Of a DNA stretch of 40,730 bases, positions 24,856-32,148 are shown piece by piece. Both the position numbers and the translations under genes were made by a program. The stretch comes from Chloroflexota bacterium (GTDB lineage Bacteria; Chloroflexota; Dehalococcoidia; Lucifugimonadales; UBA3495), in NCBI GenBank assembly GCA_026710825.1, contig JAPOQH010000036.1, forward strand, positions 1-40,730. Reading direction: 5' to 3'. Position 1 is the stretch's first letter; each line of letters begins with the position of its first letter. The notes under the pieces were generated by a model that saw only the letters and a list, made by a program, of their open reading frames with translations, had not been told where the DNA came from and ran no database searches.

Positions 24856-25860
24856 ATGAAATACGGCGTAACCCTGCTGCCAACATCCTACGAATCATTC
24901 CGCCGCCACGTCCGCCTCGCCGAGTCGGTGGGGTTTGATTACATCGGTGTCGCCGACTCCCAGTCCCTGTTCCGCGAACTGACCGTGTCCCTGGCGGTGG
25001 CCGCCATGGACACCCAGCGGGTCCACCTCGGGCCCTCCGTCACCAATCCGTTGACCCGGCATCCGGCGGTGCTGGCGTCGGCCATCGCGTCCCTGAACGA
25101 ACTGTCCGACGGCCGCGCTTTCCTGGGTATCGGCACCGGCGACTCGGCGATTCTCAACCTGGGGTTGCGCCCCGCCCGCCTCGCGACGCTGCGGGAGTAC
25201 ATCGGCGCGTTGCGCTCCTTCATGTCCGGCGAATCCGCCGAGTACCTGGGCCGGGAGGGACACGTCAGTTGGAGCAAGGAGCCGGCCCCGATCATGATGT
25301 CCGCCGAGGGGCCGCGTACCCTCCGCATCGCCGGCGAGATCGCCGACCGCGCCATGATCCACACCGGACTCACCCCCGAAATCCTGGAGGACACCATCGA
25401 CCACGTTCGCGCCGGGGAGTGGAACGCCGGCAAGGCCCTGGGGAGCACGCAGGTCTGGGCCTTCGCCAAGTGCAACATCGCAGACGACCACGACGATGCC
25501 ATCGACGAGATCAAGATGGCGTTGGCGGCCAGCGCCCACCACGCGTTCCGGTTCACCCTGGAGGGCAAGCACGTCCCCGAGCACCTGCACGAGGCGATGA
25601 TGGCGATCCAGGGGGAATACGTACCCTCCGAACACGAGCAGGTGGGGGACACCCGAAACGCCGCCATCACCGACGAATTCGGCGTCACCGACTACTTGGC
25701 CGACCGGTTCGCCGTGGCTGGAACGCCTGAGGAATGTCGCGCCAAGGTATCTCAGATCGGCTCCTCCGGCGTGGACGTTCTGCAAATCACCGCCATCAGC
25801 CACGACCCGGGCGACATCATTCGCAGGTTCGGCGAGGACGTGATCGCGCACGAGTCGTAA
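24856..25860 (+). CDS. LLM-class flavin (F420-type) oxidoreductase
   Basis: A 334-residue luciferase-like TIM barrel, shorter than the one at 10056 and closer to the F420-dependent methylenetetrahydromethanopterin-reductase-like branch. Supporting blocks are MKYGVTLLPT, GFDYIGVADSQ, TNPLTRHPAVLASAIASLNELSDGR and FLGIGTGDSA; the final AGTPEECRAKV element binds cofactor phosphate in this family. It probably transfers hydride to or from a small organic molecule using F420 or FMN. The ribosome-binding site GAGG lies at 24842-24845. It is the last gene of the plus-strand run and ends at a palindromic hairpin (25886-25911) shared with the convergent ferredoxin gene. Confidence 0.82.
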   Translation: MKYGVTLLPTSYESFRRHVRLAESVGFDYIGVADSQSLFRELTVSLAVAAMDTQRVHLGPSVTNPLTRHPAVLASAIASLNELSDGRAFLGIGTGDSAILNLGLRPARLATLREYIGALRSFMSGESAEYLGREGHVSWSKEPAPIMMSAEGPRTLRIAGEIADRAMIHTGLTPEILEDTIDHVRAGEWNAGKALGSTQVWAFAKCNIADDHDDAIDEIKMALAASAHHAFRFTLEGKHVPEHLHEAMMAIQGEYVPSEHEQVGDTRNAAITDEFGVTDYLADRFAVAGTPEECRAKVSQIGSSGVDVLQITAISHDPGDIIRRFGEDVIAHES

Positions 25861-25885
25861 CCGGCGCCGAACTCTGACAACGAAA

Positions 25886-25911
25886 CAGGGGCGACGGATC
25901 CGTCGCCCCTG
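25886..25911. terminator. Perfect 26-base palindrome between convergent genes
   Basis: The left arm is CAGGGGCGACGGA and the right arm is its exact complement, giving an 11-bp stem with a GATC loop if the apex opens. It lies 25 bases past the plus-strand stop and 23 bases past the minus-strand stop (25935). There is no T-tract on either side, so it acts either as a weak bidirectional terminator or as an mRNA 3'-end stabiliser. Confidence 0.6.
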
Positions 25912-25934
25912 AGTGCATTACAGTCGGATCAGCC

Positions 25935-26159
25935 CTACGGGAACAGTATCTCTCCGGTCTCGGCATCCTCAACCGTGATGGCGGTCACCGGGCAATTCTC
26001 CGCGGCTTCGATGATGGTCTCTTCCGGATCGCCGGCGGCGTCCTTCACGTAGGACTGGCGGTCATCGTTGAGTCCGAACGTGTTCTCAGCGAACGTCTCG
26101 CACATGGCGTTGCCAACGCAAACGTTGTAGTCCACGGTGATCTTCAACTGTCGGGCCAT
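25935..26159 (-). CDS. P450-associated ferredoxin, 3Fe-4S type
   Basis: A 74-residue acidic ferredoxin, the electron carrier for a neighbouring cytochrome P450. Only three cysteines fit the cluster: C14, C20 and C56, in CxxNxxC...CP. The residue at the fourth-ligand position is Asn17, where 4Fe-4S proteins have Cys and P450-type single-cluster ferredoxins vary among Asp, His and others. A 3Fe-4S cluster is therefore expected. AGGAGG at 26168-26173 is an excellent ribosome-binding site. It lies 77 bases after the P450 at 26237-27466 in the same direction, so the two are probably cotranscribed. Confidence 0.88.
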   Translation of the reverse strand: MARQLKITVDYNVCVGNAMCETFAENTFGLNDDRQSYVKDAAGDPEETIIEAAENCPVTAITVEDAETGEILFP

Positions 26160-26236
26160 TGGGGTAACCTCCTCATGGATTGTAAGTGCATGCTTCAGAA
26201 AAGTGGTAAGCGGCGCGGCGGTCGCACAAATCGATG

Positions 26237-27466
26237 TTATTGCATGGCGACCGGAAGATTCAACAGGGTTCGCTGGCCGACGCTGGGCAGGTATTCCAAT
26301 TGCTCGGGATCAGTTTCCAACTCGAAGCCCTCGAAACGGCGCGCCAACTCGGCGAACGCCTCCTGCCCCTCGAGGCGGGCCAGGGTCGCGCCCAGGCAGT
26401 GATGCACGCCGCTGCCGAATGCGACGTGGGGATTCGGGTTGCGCGTTATGTCCAGATCATCGGGGTTGGCAAACATCTCAGGGTCCCGGTTCGCTGACGA
26501 GATCACCCAGCGCACCCGGTCGTCCTTGCCGACCACCTGCCCGTTGCCCATATCGACGTCCTGGGTTGCGATGCGCTGTATCGACTTGAGCGGCGAGTCG
26601 TAACGCAGCACCTCCTCGACGGCGTCAACGATGCGGCCGTCGGGGTCGGTGCGCAGCAGGTCGAACTGCTCCGAGTGCCGGGCAAAGGCCAGCACGCCGT
26701 TGGAGATCAGATCGTTGGTGGTTTCGTGGCCTGCCACCAGCAGAAGCAGCGCGTTGGCCAGGACTTCGTCCCGCGTGTACGCGCCCATGATCTCACCCTT
26801 GCAGATAACCGACAGCAGATCCTCCCCGGGATCGCGCACACGTTCGGCCACGATGGGGGCGAGGTAGTCCGTGACTGCCTGCACTCCGGCGGCGAAATCG
26901 CGGATGCGGTTTGGATCATTCCCGTCGAACCCACACATCTGCCCGCACAGTTCCTTGACGAACCCGCGGTCGCTGGCCGGGATGTCCATCAGGCCGGCGA
27001 TGATGCTGTACGTCAGCGGCGTCGCGAAATCGTGCATCACGTCCATGCGTCCCGCGCCCTGCAGATCATCCAGCAGGTCGTTCACAGTCTGGCGCACCAG
27101 CGGTCGCCACGTCTCCATGGCCTTGGGAGTGAAGTACCCATGCACCACCTTGCGCTTTTCCTTGTGCGTCGCGCCGTCGTTCTGGGTGACCCGGGCCGCC
27201 ATCCAGTTTCGCACCGCGCCGAACAGTTCCATGTCCTCTTCGGGTATGGTCGGAGCCGGCGGTCGGTTGTCGCGCAGGGCGACCTCGGACGAGAAGTATT
27301 CAGGGTGCCGCGCCGTCCACACCAGCCGTTCGTAGCTGGTCACCACCCACATCTGGTATTGCTCGTTCCAGTGGACCGGCGCCTCGGATCTGAGCGCTCC
27401 AAAATAACCATAGGGATCGCGAATCGCGTCGACCGCAAACAAATCATCGTGGGCAAAAGCAGGCAT
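26237..27466 (-). CDS. Cytochrome P450 (P450-1, ferredoxin-linked)
   Basis: A 409-residue soluble bacterial P450 that inserts one oxygen atom from O2 into an organic substrate. Motifs: I-helix AGHETT for O2 activation, K-helix EEVLR (ExxR), and the heme-binding FGSGVHHCLG with the thiolate Cys357. The C-helix region carries [14 protein letters not shown], common to all four P450s here. It has no membrane anchor. It is the most divergent of the four and the only one directly followed by a ferredoxin gene, so it is the best candidate partner. The substrate is unknown. A candidate promoter is at 27502-27530. Confidence 0.93.
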   Translation of the reverse strand: MPAFAHDDLFAVDAIRDPYGYFGALRSEAPVHWNEQYQMWVVTSYERLVWTARHPEYFSSEVALRDNRPPAPTIPEEDMELFGAVRNWMAARVTQNDGATHKEKRKVVHGYFTPKAMETWRPLVRQTVNDLLDDLQGAGRMDVMHDFATPLTYSIIAGLMDIPASDRGFVKELCGQMCGFDGNDPNRIRDFAAGVQAVTDYLAPIVAERVRDPGEDLLSVICKGEIMGAYTRDEVLANALLLLVAGHETTNDLISNGVLAFARHSEQFDLLRTDPDGRIVDAVEEVLRYDSPLKSIQRIATQDVDMGNGQVVGKDDRVRWVISSANRDPEMFANPDDLDITRNPNPHVAFGSGVHHCLGATLARLEGQEAFAELARRFEGFELETDPEQLEYLPSVGQRTLLNLPVAMQ

Positions 27467-27501
27467 GGATAACCCCCGTGGGAACTGGGCGGTGCGCGGT
27501 C

Positions 27502-27530
27502 AAATTATCACACGCAATGCCTTAATTCAA
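27502..27530 (-). promoter_or_regulatory. Predicted promoter of P450-1 and ferredoxin
   Basis: On the minus strand TTGAAT (27530-27525) and TAATTT (27507-27502) are 17 bases apart. An overlapping alternative -10 is GATAAT preceded by TGT. It lies about 36 bases before ATG 27466. Confidence 0.45.
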
Positions 27531-27544
27531 ACGGTGAATGTGCT

Positions 27545-27583
27545 CAAAAACGGTGGCCCACCGCTCGATGTAAGCGATGGGCC
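27545..27583 (-). terminator. Terminator of P450-2
   Basis: On the minus strand an 11-base arm (27583-27573) pairs with 27565-27555, with one mismatch, and is followed by ACCGTTTTTG. It lies 36 bases past the P450-2 stop at 27619 and separates P450-2 from the promoter of P450-1. Confidence 0.75.
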
Positions 27584-27618
27584 AGCCTGGTCTCGGGACC
27601 TTGTCGAAGACCCGTTGG

Positions 27619-28893
27619 CTATTTCGCGCTGGTAACCGTCACCGGCAGGCTCTCCACGGCGCGGAAGGTCAGCACGCGGTCGTACTGGACGTCTTCGACG
27701 GGGATTTCCAGCTCAACCTTGTCGAACCGGTTGGCCAGGTTGCGGAAGATCTCCTGGCCTTCAAGCCTCGCCAGCGTCGCGCCCAGGCAATGGTGGATGC
27801 CGCTGCCGAAAGCGACGTGCTGGTTGGGGTACCGCTCGATGTCAAAGTCATCGGCCCGGTCGAACACCTTGGGATCGCGGTTGGCGCCGGGGATGAACCA
27901 GCGGACGCGGTCGTTCTTGCCGATCTGCTGCCCGTTCAACTCGATGTCGTCCATGGCGATGCGCTGTATGGAACGCACCGGGGAGTCGTACCGCAGGCAC
28001 TCCTCGGTGGCGCGGACCGTCTTGCCTTCGGGATCGGACTTCAGGATCGCCCACTGGTCCGGATGCTGCGTGAACGCCAGCGTGCCGTTGCAGATCAGGT
28101 TGATCGTCGTCTCGTGGCCTGCGGACAGCAGGAGCATGATGTTGTTGATGGTCATCTCGCGGTTGAACACGCCTTTGCGCTCGCCCTCGCAGACCACCAT
28201 CATCAGATCCAGCGAATCGAACTTCTCAGGGTTCTGCATCCGGTCCTCGACCATGGGCGCAATGAAATCCTGGAGGTTCTGCACGGCCTGGCTCAGCGGC
28301 CTCATCCGGTCCGGCCCCTCGCGGTTGAGGAACCGCAGGTCCTTGGCCAGTTCGCGGAGCCTGGGTCGCTCACTGTCCGGAATGCCCAGCATGCGCGCGA
28401 TCACCAGCAGGGGCAGCGGCGTGGCCAGGTCGGCCATCACGTCCATCCGGCCCTTTTCCTCCACGGCATCCAGCAACTCGTCGATCGCCGACTGCACCAG
28501 TGGCCGCCACATCTCGATGGACTTGGGCGTGAAGTATCCGTGCATCACGCGGCGCATGTCCACGTGATCGGAGCCCGACATCTCGGAGTTGTACCGCCGC
28601 TGGTCATGCTGAATGAACCGGGATACCTGCCACTTCTTGATGAAGTTGTAGAGTTCCAAATCGTCTTCATCAATCGCCGGATTGGGCGGCTTCGTGTCGC
28701 GCGCGTACACGCTCGACGAGAACGCCTCGGGGTGGCGGGTAACCCACACCAGGTGTTCCCACGACGTGATCATCCACACGTCCAGCGCCTCGTTGTAGTA
28801 GACGGGCTGGTGCTCGCGCAAACGATTGTAGAAATCGTAAGGCTGGTAGATCGCTTCCGGCGAAAAGGGGTTGTCATTGAAGGTGCTGACCAT
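27619..28893 (-). CDS. Cytochrome P450 (P450-2)
   Basis: A 424-residue soluble P450. It has AGHETT in the I helix, EECLR in the K helix and [10 protein letters not shown] at the heme with Cys369. By eye it is roughly three-quarters identical to P450-3 (29054-30316) over the whole length, indicating a fairly recent tandem duplication. It differs by a three-residue insertion near residue 225 (PEKFDSLDL region) and by scattered changes between about 190 and 250, the F-G part that usually shapes the substrate pocket. GGAGG about 9 bases upstream is the ribosome-binding site. A palindromic hairpin lies in its leader (28930-28946). The substrate and electron donor are unknown; the nearby ferredoxin may be shared. 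Confidence 0.93.
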   Translation of the reverse strand: MVSTFNDNPFSPEAIYQPYDFYNRLREHQPVYYNEALDVWMITSWEHLVWVTRHPEAFSSSVYARDTKPPNPAIDEDDLELYNFIKKWQVSRFIQHDQRRYNSEMSGSDHVDMRRVMHGYFTPKSIEMWRPLVQSAIDELLDAVEEKGRMDVMADLATPLPLLVIARMLGIPDSERPRLRELAKDLRFLNREGPDRMRPLSQAVQNLQDFIAPMVEDRMQNPEKFDSLDLMMVVCEGERKGVFNREMTINNIMLLLSAGHETTINLICNGTLAFTQHPDQWAILKSDPEGKTVRATEECLRYDSPVRSIQRIAMDDIELNGQQIGKNDRVRWFIPGANRDPKVFDRADDFDIERYPNQHVAFGSGIHHCLGATLARLEGQEIFRNLANRFDKVELEIPVEDVQYDRVLTFRAVESLPVTVTSAK

Positions 28894-28929
28894 TGGTTGA
28901 GGCCTCCGGTTTGGAAATAGTGCGTGAAC

Positions 28930-28946
28930 CGGGCTTCAGAAGCCCG
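28930..28946 (-). promoter_or_regulatory. Palindromic hairpin/operator in the P450-2 leader
   Basis: CGGGCTTC and GAAGCCCG flank a single central base. In RNA this gives a stem of six or more pairs; in DNA it is a near-perfect operator-like palindrome. It sits between the predicted -10 (28965-28970) and the ribosome-binding site, so it is transcribed. It could be a repressor site or an mRNA stability element. Confidence 0.4.
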
Positions 28947-28964
28947 ACCATTGCTGATTTCCGG

Positions 28965-28993
28965 ATTATAACCTATTTTCGGTCTGCGTACAG
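28965..28993 (-). promoter_or_regulatory. Predicted promoter of P450-2
   Basis: A perfect TATAAT (28970-28965 on the minus strand) has CTGTAC 17 bases upstream (28993-28988). The -35 is poor, but the same hexamer recurs 18 bases upstream of the TATAAT of P450-3. The element abuts the hairpin that ends P450-3. Confidence 0.5.
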
Positions 28994-28997
28994 CGAT

Positions 28998-29026
28998 GGA
29001 GGGGCAGGTTCGCGACCCGCCCCTCC
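28998..29026 (-). terminator. Hairpin after P450-3
   Basis: GGAGGGGC (29026-29019, minus strand) pairs with GCCCCTCC (29005-28998), and inner GGT/ACC pairs follow one mismatch. No U-tract follows, so termination efficiency is uncertain. It is placed 28 bases past the stop at 29054. Confidence 0.5.
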
Positions 29027-29053
29027 TGATTGGCGACGTATTCGTGGCACGAA

Positions 29054-30316
29054 CTAACGCGCGTTGGTCACCGTTACGGGCAGGCTTTCCAACGCCCGCA
29101 AGCCGATCAACTGGTCGTACTCCAATTCCCCGACCGGCACTTCCAGTTCGAGGCTGTCGAACCGGTTGGCGAGATTCCGGAAGATCTCCTGACCCTCCAG
29201 CCGGGCCAGCGTCGCGCCCAGGCAGTGGTGAACGCCGCTGCCGAAAGCCACGTGCTGGTTGGGGTACCGCTCGATGTCAAAATCGTCGGCCCGGTCGAAC
29301 ACGTTGGGATCACGGTTCGCGCCGGAGATGAACCAGCGGACCCGGTCGTTCTTGTGGATCGTCTGACCCGCCAACTCCATGTCATCCATGGCGATGCGCT
29401 GGATCGACTTCACCGGGGAATCGTAGCGGAGGCATTCCTCGGTGGCTCGAACCGTCTTGCCTTCGGGGTCTGACTTCAGGTTCGCCCACTGGTCTGGATG
29501 CTGCGCGAACGCCAGGGTACCGTTGCAGATCAGGTTGATCGTCGTCTCATGCCCGGCGGACAGCAGGAGCATCACGTTGTTGATCACCTGGTCGCGCGTG
29601 AATATCCCCCGTCGCTCGCCCTCGGCCACCACTGAAATCAGGTCATCCCTGGGATTCTCCACCCGCTCGGCCACCAGCGGCCCAAGATAGTCCTGCAGGT
29701 TGTGCACTGACTGCGACAGGGGACCCATCCGGTCCGGACCCGTGCGGTTCAGGTGGCGCAGGTCCTTGGCGAGTTTCCGCATGATGGGCCGGTCGCTGTC
29801 GGGGATGCCCAGCATGCGCGCGATGACCAGCAGCGGCAACGGCGTCGCGAGGTCGGCCATCACGTCCATGCGGCCCTTGTCCTGAACAACGTCCAGCAAT
29901 TCATCGATGGCCGATTGCACCAGCGGCCGCCACATTTCCATGGACTTGGGGGTGAAATACCCGTGCATCACCCGGCGCATGTCCACGTGGTCCGGGCCGG
30001 ATATCTCCGAGTTGTAGCGCTTCTGGTCGTGCTGGATGAAACGGGAAACCTGCCAATTCCTGATGAAGTTGTAGATTTCCATGTCGTCTTCGTCGATGGG
30101 CGGATTGGGCGGCCGCACATCCCTCGCGAACACGCTGGACGAAAACACCTCGGGATGGCGGGTCACCCACACTAGGTGCTCCCATGAGGTGACCATCCAC
30201 ACTTCGTACTGTTCGTTGTAGTGGACCGGTTCCCAATCCCGCAGGCGGGCGAAGAAATCATACGGCTGATACATCGCCTCAAGAGAGAAGGGATCATCGT
30301 TGATGGTGCTGACCAT
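29054..30316 (-). CDS. Cytochrome P450 (P450-3)
   Basis: A 420-residue soluble P450, the tandem sister of P450-2. It has AGHETT, EECLR and FGSGVHHCLG with heme Cys365. The N-terminal MVSTINDDPFS, the QVSRFIQHDQKRYNSE loop and the [19 protein letters not shown] segment are nearly the same as in P450-2. GGGAGG about 8 bases upstream of the ATG is a good ribosome-binding site. It has its own -10 (30388-30393) and a downstream hairpin, so it is probably a separate transcription unit. Substrate unknown; divergence from P450-2 in the central helices suggests related but different compounds. Confidence 0.93.
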   Translation of the reverse strand: MVSTINDDPFSLEAMYQPYDFFARLRDWEPVHYNEQYEVWMVTSWEHLVWVTRHPEVFSSSVFARDVRPPNPPIDEDDMEIYNFIRNWQVSRFIQHDQKRYNSEISGPDHVDMRRVMHGYFTPKSMEMWRPLVQSAIDELLDVVQDKGRMDVMADLATPLPLLVIARMLGIPDSDRPIMRKLAKDLRHLNRTGPDRMGPLSQSVHNLQDYLGPLVAERVENPRDDLISVVAEGERRGIFTRDQVINNVMLLLSAGHETTINLICNGTLAFAQHPDQWANLKSDPEGKTVRATEECLRYDSPVKSIQRIAMDDMELAGQTIHKNDRVRWFISGANRDPNVFDRADDFDIERYPNQHVAFGSGVHHCLGATLARLEGQEIFRNLANRFDSLELEVPVGELEYDQLIGLRALESLPVTVTNAR

Positions 30317-30387
30317 AGCGGCAACCTCCCAATCGAAGGGTAATGCGTCGGTTAATCATACGTTTGTTACGGCTTTCGGATTGCAAC

Positions 30388-30417
30388 ATTATAAACAATG
30401 CAATACGCGTAGTACAG
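30388..30417 (-). promoter_or_regulatory. Predicted promoter of P450-3
   Basis: TATAAT (30393-30388, minus strand) has CTGTAC (30417-30412) 18 bases upstream, the same arrangement as at P450-2. The leader to ATG 30316 would be about 65 bases. Confidence 0.5.
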
Positions 30418-30454
30418 TGCTGATGCCATTCCGATTCTCCACCATATTGGCATC

Positions 30455-30481
30455 AAAAAAGGGCGGGTGATGAACCCGCCC
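30455..30481 (-). terminator. Terminator of P450-4
   Basis: On the minus strand GGGCGGGT (30481-30474) pairs with ACCCGCCC (30468-30461) across 5 bases, then TTTTTTG follows. It lies 31 bases after the stop at 30512. The stem is identical to that of the terminator at 10011-10034. Confidence 0.9.
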
Positions 30482-30511
30482 CATGCTATGAAGGCCTTGT
30501 TCCTTGAACGC

Positions 30512-31798
30512 TTACGACAGGTTCACCGGCAGCGTCTCCAGCGTCCGGAACGTGATGCTCGACGTGTAGGACAGGTCGTCCGGGTCGCAGCCCATGTTCA
30601 GGTTCGGGAACCGTTCGGCGATGGCCTTGAACGCTTCCTGCCCTTCCAGGCGGGCCAGCGTGGCGCCCAGGCAGTGGTGAATCCCGCTGCCGAAGGCCAC
30701 GTGCGGGTTCGGGTACCGCTCGATGTCAAAGTCATCGGGGCGGTCGAACACCTCTGGATCACGGTTTGCGGAAGTCACGAACCAGCGCATGCGCTCGTCC
30801 TTCTGGATGGTCTTGCCGCCCAGTTCAACGTCCTCTCCCGCGATGCGAGTGATGGACTTCACCGGCGCGTCGTAACGCAAGCATTCCTCGGTCGCCCTGA
30901 TCATCTTGGCGGCCGGGTCGGTCTTGAACAGTTCCCACTGGTCGGGATGCGTCATGAACGCCCGGGTTCCGTTGCAGATCAGGTTGATGGTGGTCTCATG
31001 GCCCGCCAGCAGCAGCAGGATGGCGTTTGCCACCACCTGCTCCTCGGACATGATCTGCTTGCCGGCCGCGTTGGTCATGCGGGCGGCGTCGGTCATCCGG
31101 TCGAGCAGGTCGCCGTTGGGGTTCTTGATGCGTTCCTTGACCATCGGCCGCAGGTACTCCTGCAACTCGGTGATGCCCTCGGTCAGCGGCTGCATCCGGT
31201 CGGCGTTGCCGCGGCCGATGAACAGCAGCTTCTCAGCCAGCGAGCGGATGAACTGCCGGTCGTAGGTCTCGATGCCCATCATGGCGGCGATGACCAGCAG
31301 GGGCAGAGGGGTGGCGTAGTCGCGCATCACGTCCATGTGGCCGCGGTCTTCCGCCTCGTCCAGCAGTTGGTTGATGGCAGACTGGACCAGCGGCCGCCAG
31401 AGTTCCATGGCCTTCGGGGTGAAGTAGCCGTGGATCACCTTGCGCATGTCAGTGTGGTCCGGGGCGCCGTGCTCGGAGATTTCCTGGTGAGCGCTCACCG
31501 CGCGGCGGTCGGTCTGGATGAACCACTGGCTGAAGAAGTTCCGCACGTCCTCATAGAGGCCCATGTCGGACTCGTCAATCGAGGGATACGGAGGCAGCGG
31601 GTCGCGGTGGAACACTTCAGACGAGAAGGCCTCAGGGCGACGGGTCACCCAAACCAGGTCCTTGTACTTCGTGATGACCCACAGCTTGTAGGGGTCATTC
31701 CAATGGACCGGGTCTTCCTCCCGCATCCGCCCGAAATAGGTGTAGGGGTCTTGCACGACCTCAGGCGAAAACAGGTTTTCGTTAAACGTGGTAACCAT
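30512..31798 (-). CDS. Cytochrome P450 (P450-4)
   Basis: A 428-residue soluble P450 of the same local family as P450-2 and P450-3, but clearly more diverged. It has AGHETT, EECLR and [10 protein letters not shown] with heme Cys376. Residues about 100-115 ([20 protein letters not shown]) differ from the paralogues. I chose ATG 31798 over the extension to 31879 because GGAGGGA just upstream is a good ribosome-binding site, the N-terminus then aligns with P450-2 and P450-3 ([13 protein letters not shown]), and the promoter (31880-31908) lies upstream of it. It is the first of the four in transcription order and has its own strong terminator. Confidence 0.93.
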   Translation of the reverse strand: MVTTFNENLFSPEVVQDPYTYFGRMREEDPVHWNDPYKLWVITKYKDLVWVTRRPEAFSSEVFHRDPLPPYPSIDESDMGLYEDVRNFFSQWFIQTDRRAVSAHQEISEHGAPDHTDMRKVIHGYFTPKAMELWRPLVQSAINQLLDEAEDRGHMDVMRDYATPLPLLVIAAMMGIETYDRQFIRSLAEKLLFIGRGNADRMQPLTEGITELQEYLRPMVKERIKNPNGDLLDRMTDAARMTNAAGKQIMSEEQVVANAILLLLAGHETTINLICNGTRAFMTHPDQWELFKTDPAAKMIRATEECLRYDAPVKSITRIAGEDVELGGKTIQKDERMRWFVTSANRDPEVFDRPDDFDIERYPNPHVAFGSGIHHCLGATLARLEGQEAFKAIAERFPNLNMGCDPDDLSYTSSITFRTLETLPVNLS

Positions 31799-31879
31799 AT
31801 AGTCCCTCCCGCAGTGATTCACGGCAGACCATGCCGCCGGCGTGCCGTACGCCAGCAGCGCACTGTGCTGATTTGCCAA

Positions 31880-31908
31880 ATTTTAGCAATCGCGCGGTAT
31901 CAGGTCAA
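31880..31908 (-). promoter_or_regulatory. Predicted sigma-70 promoter of P450-4
   Basis: On the minus strand TTGACC (31908-31903) and TAAAAT (31885-31880) are 17 bases apart, the best promoter among the P450 genes. Transcription would start about 75 bases before ATG 31798. Confidence 0.68.
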
Positions 31909-32098
31909 TGTCGCCATGAATCATATTATTCGACCGACTGCATCAACAGGCGAAATACAGCATTTCGACGAATTCCGTAATATCACGACAGCTCTTTTGT
32001 ATTGGCGCCTGATCCCAAGGACCAACGGCACGCCCCCGGGTCCTCGCCGGCGTTCGACCCCCAGCGCGGCCGACGACGCCGGAGCACTGGTGGAGCCT

Positions 32099-32107
32099 TG
32101 CTATAAT
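32099..32107 (+). promoter_or_regulatory. Predicted extended -10 promoter of glmU
   Basis: TGCTATAAT is a perfect TATAAT with the TGn extension; no recognisable -35 is present. Transcription from about 32114 gives a 35-base leader. Together with the P450-4 promoter it accounts for the 350-base divergent intergenic region 31799-32148, where I see nothing else. Confidence 0.6.
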
Positions 32108-32148
32108 TCGGCTGAATCAGCCCCATTGACACTGGTCGGAGGACAGAA

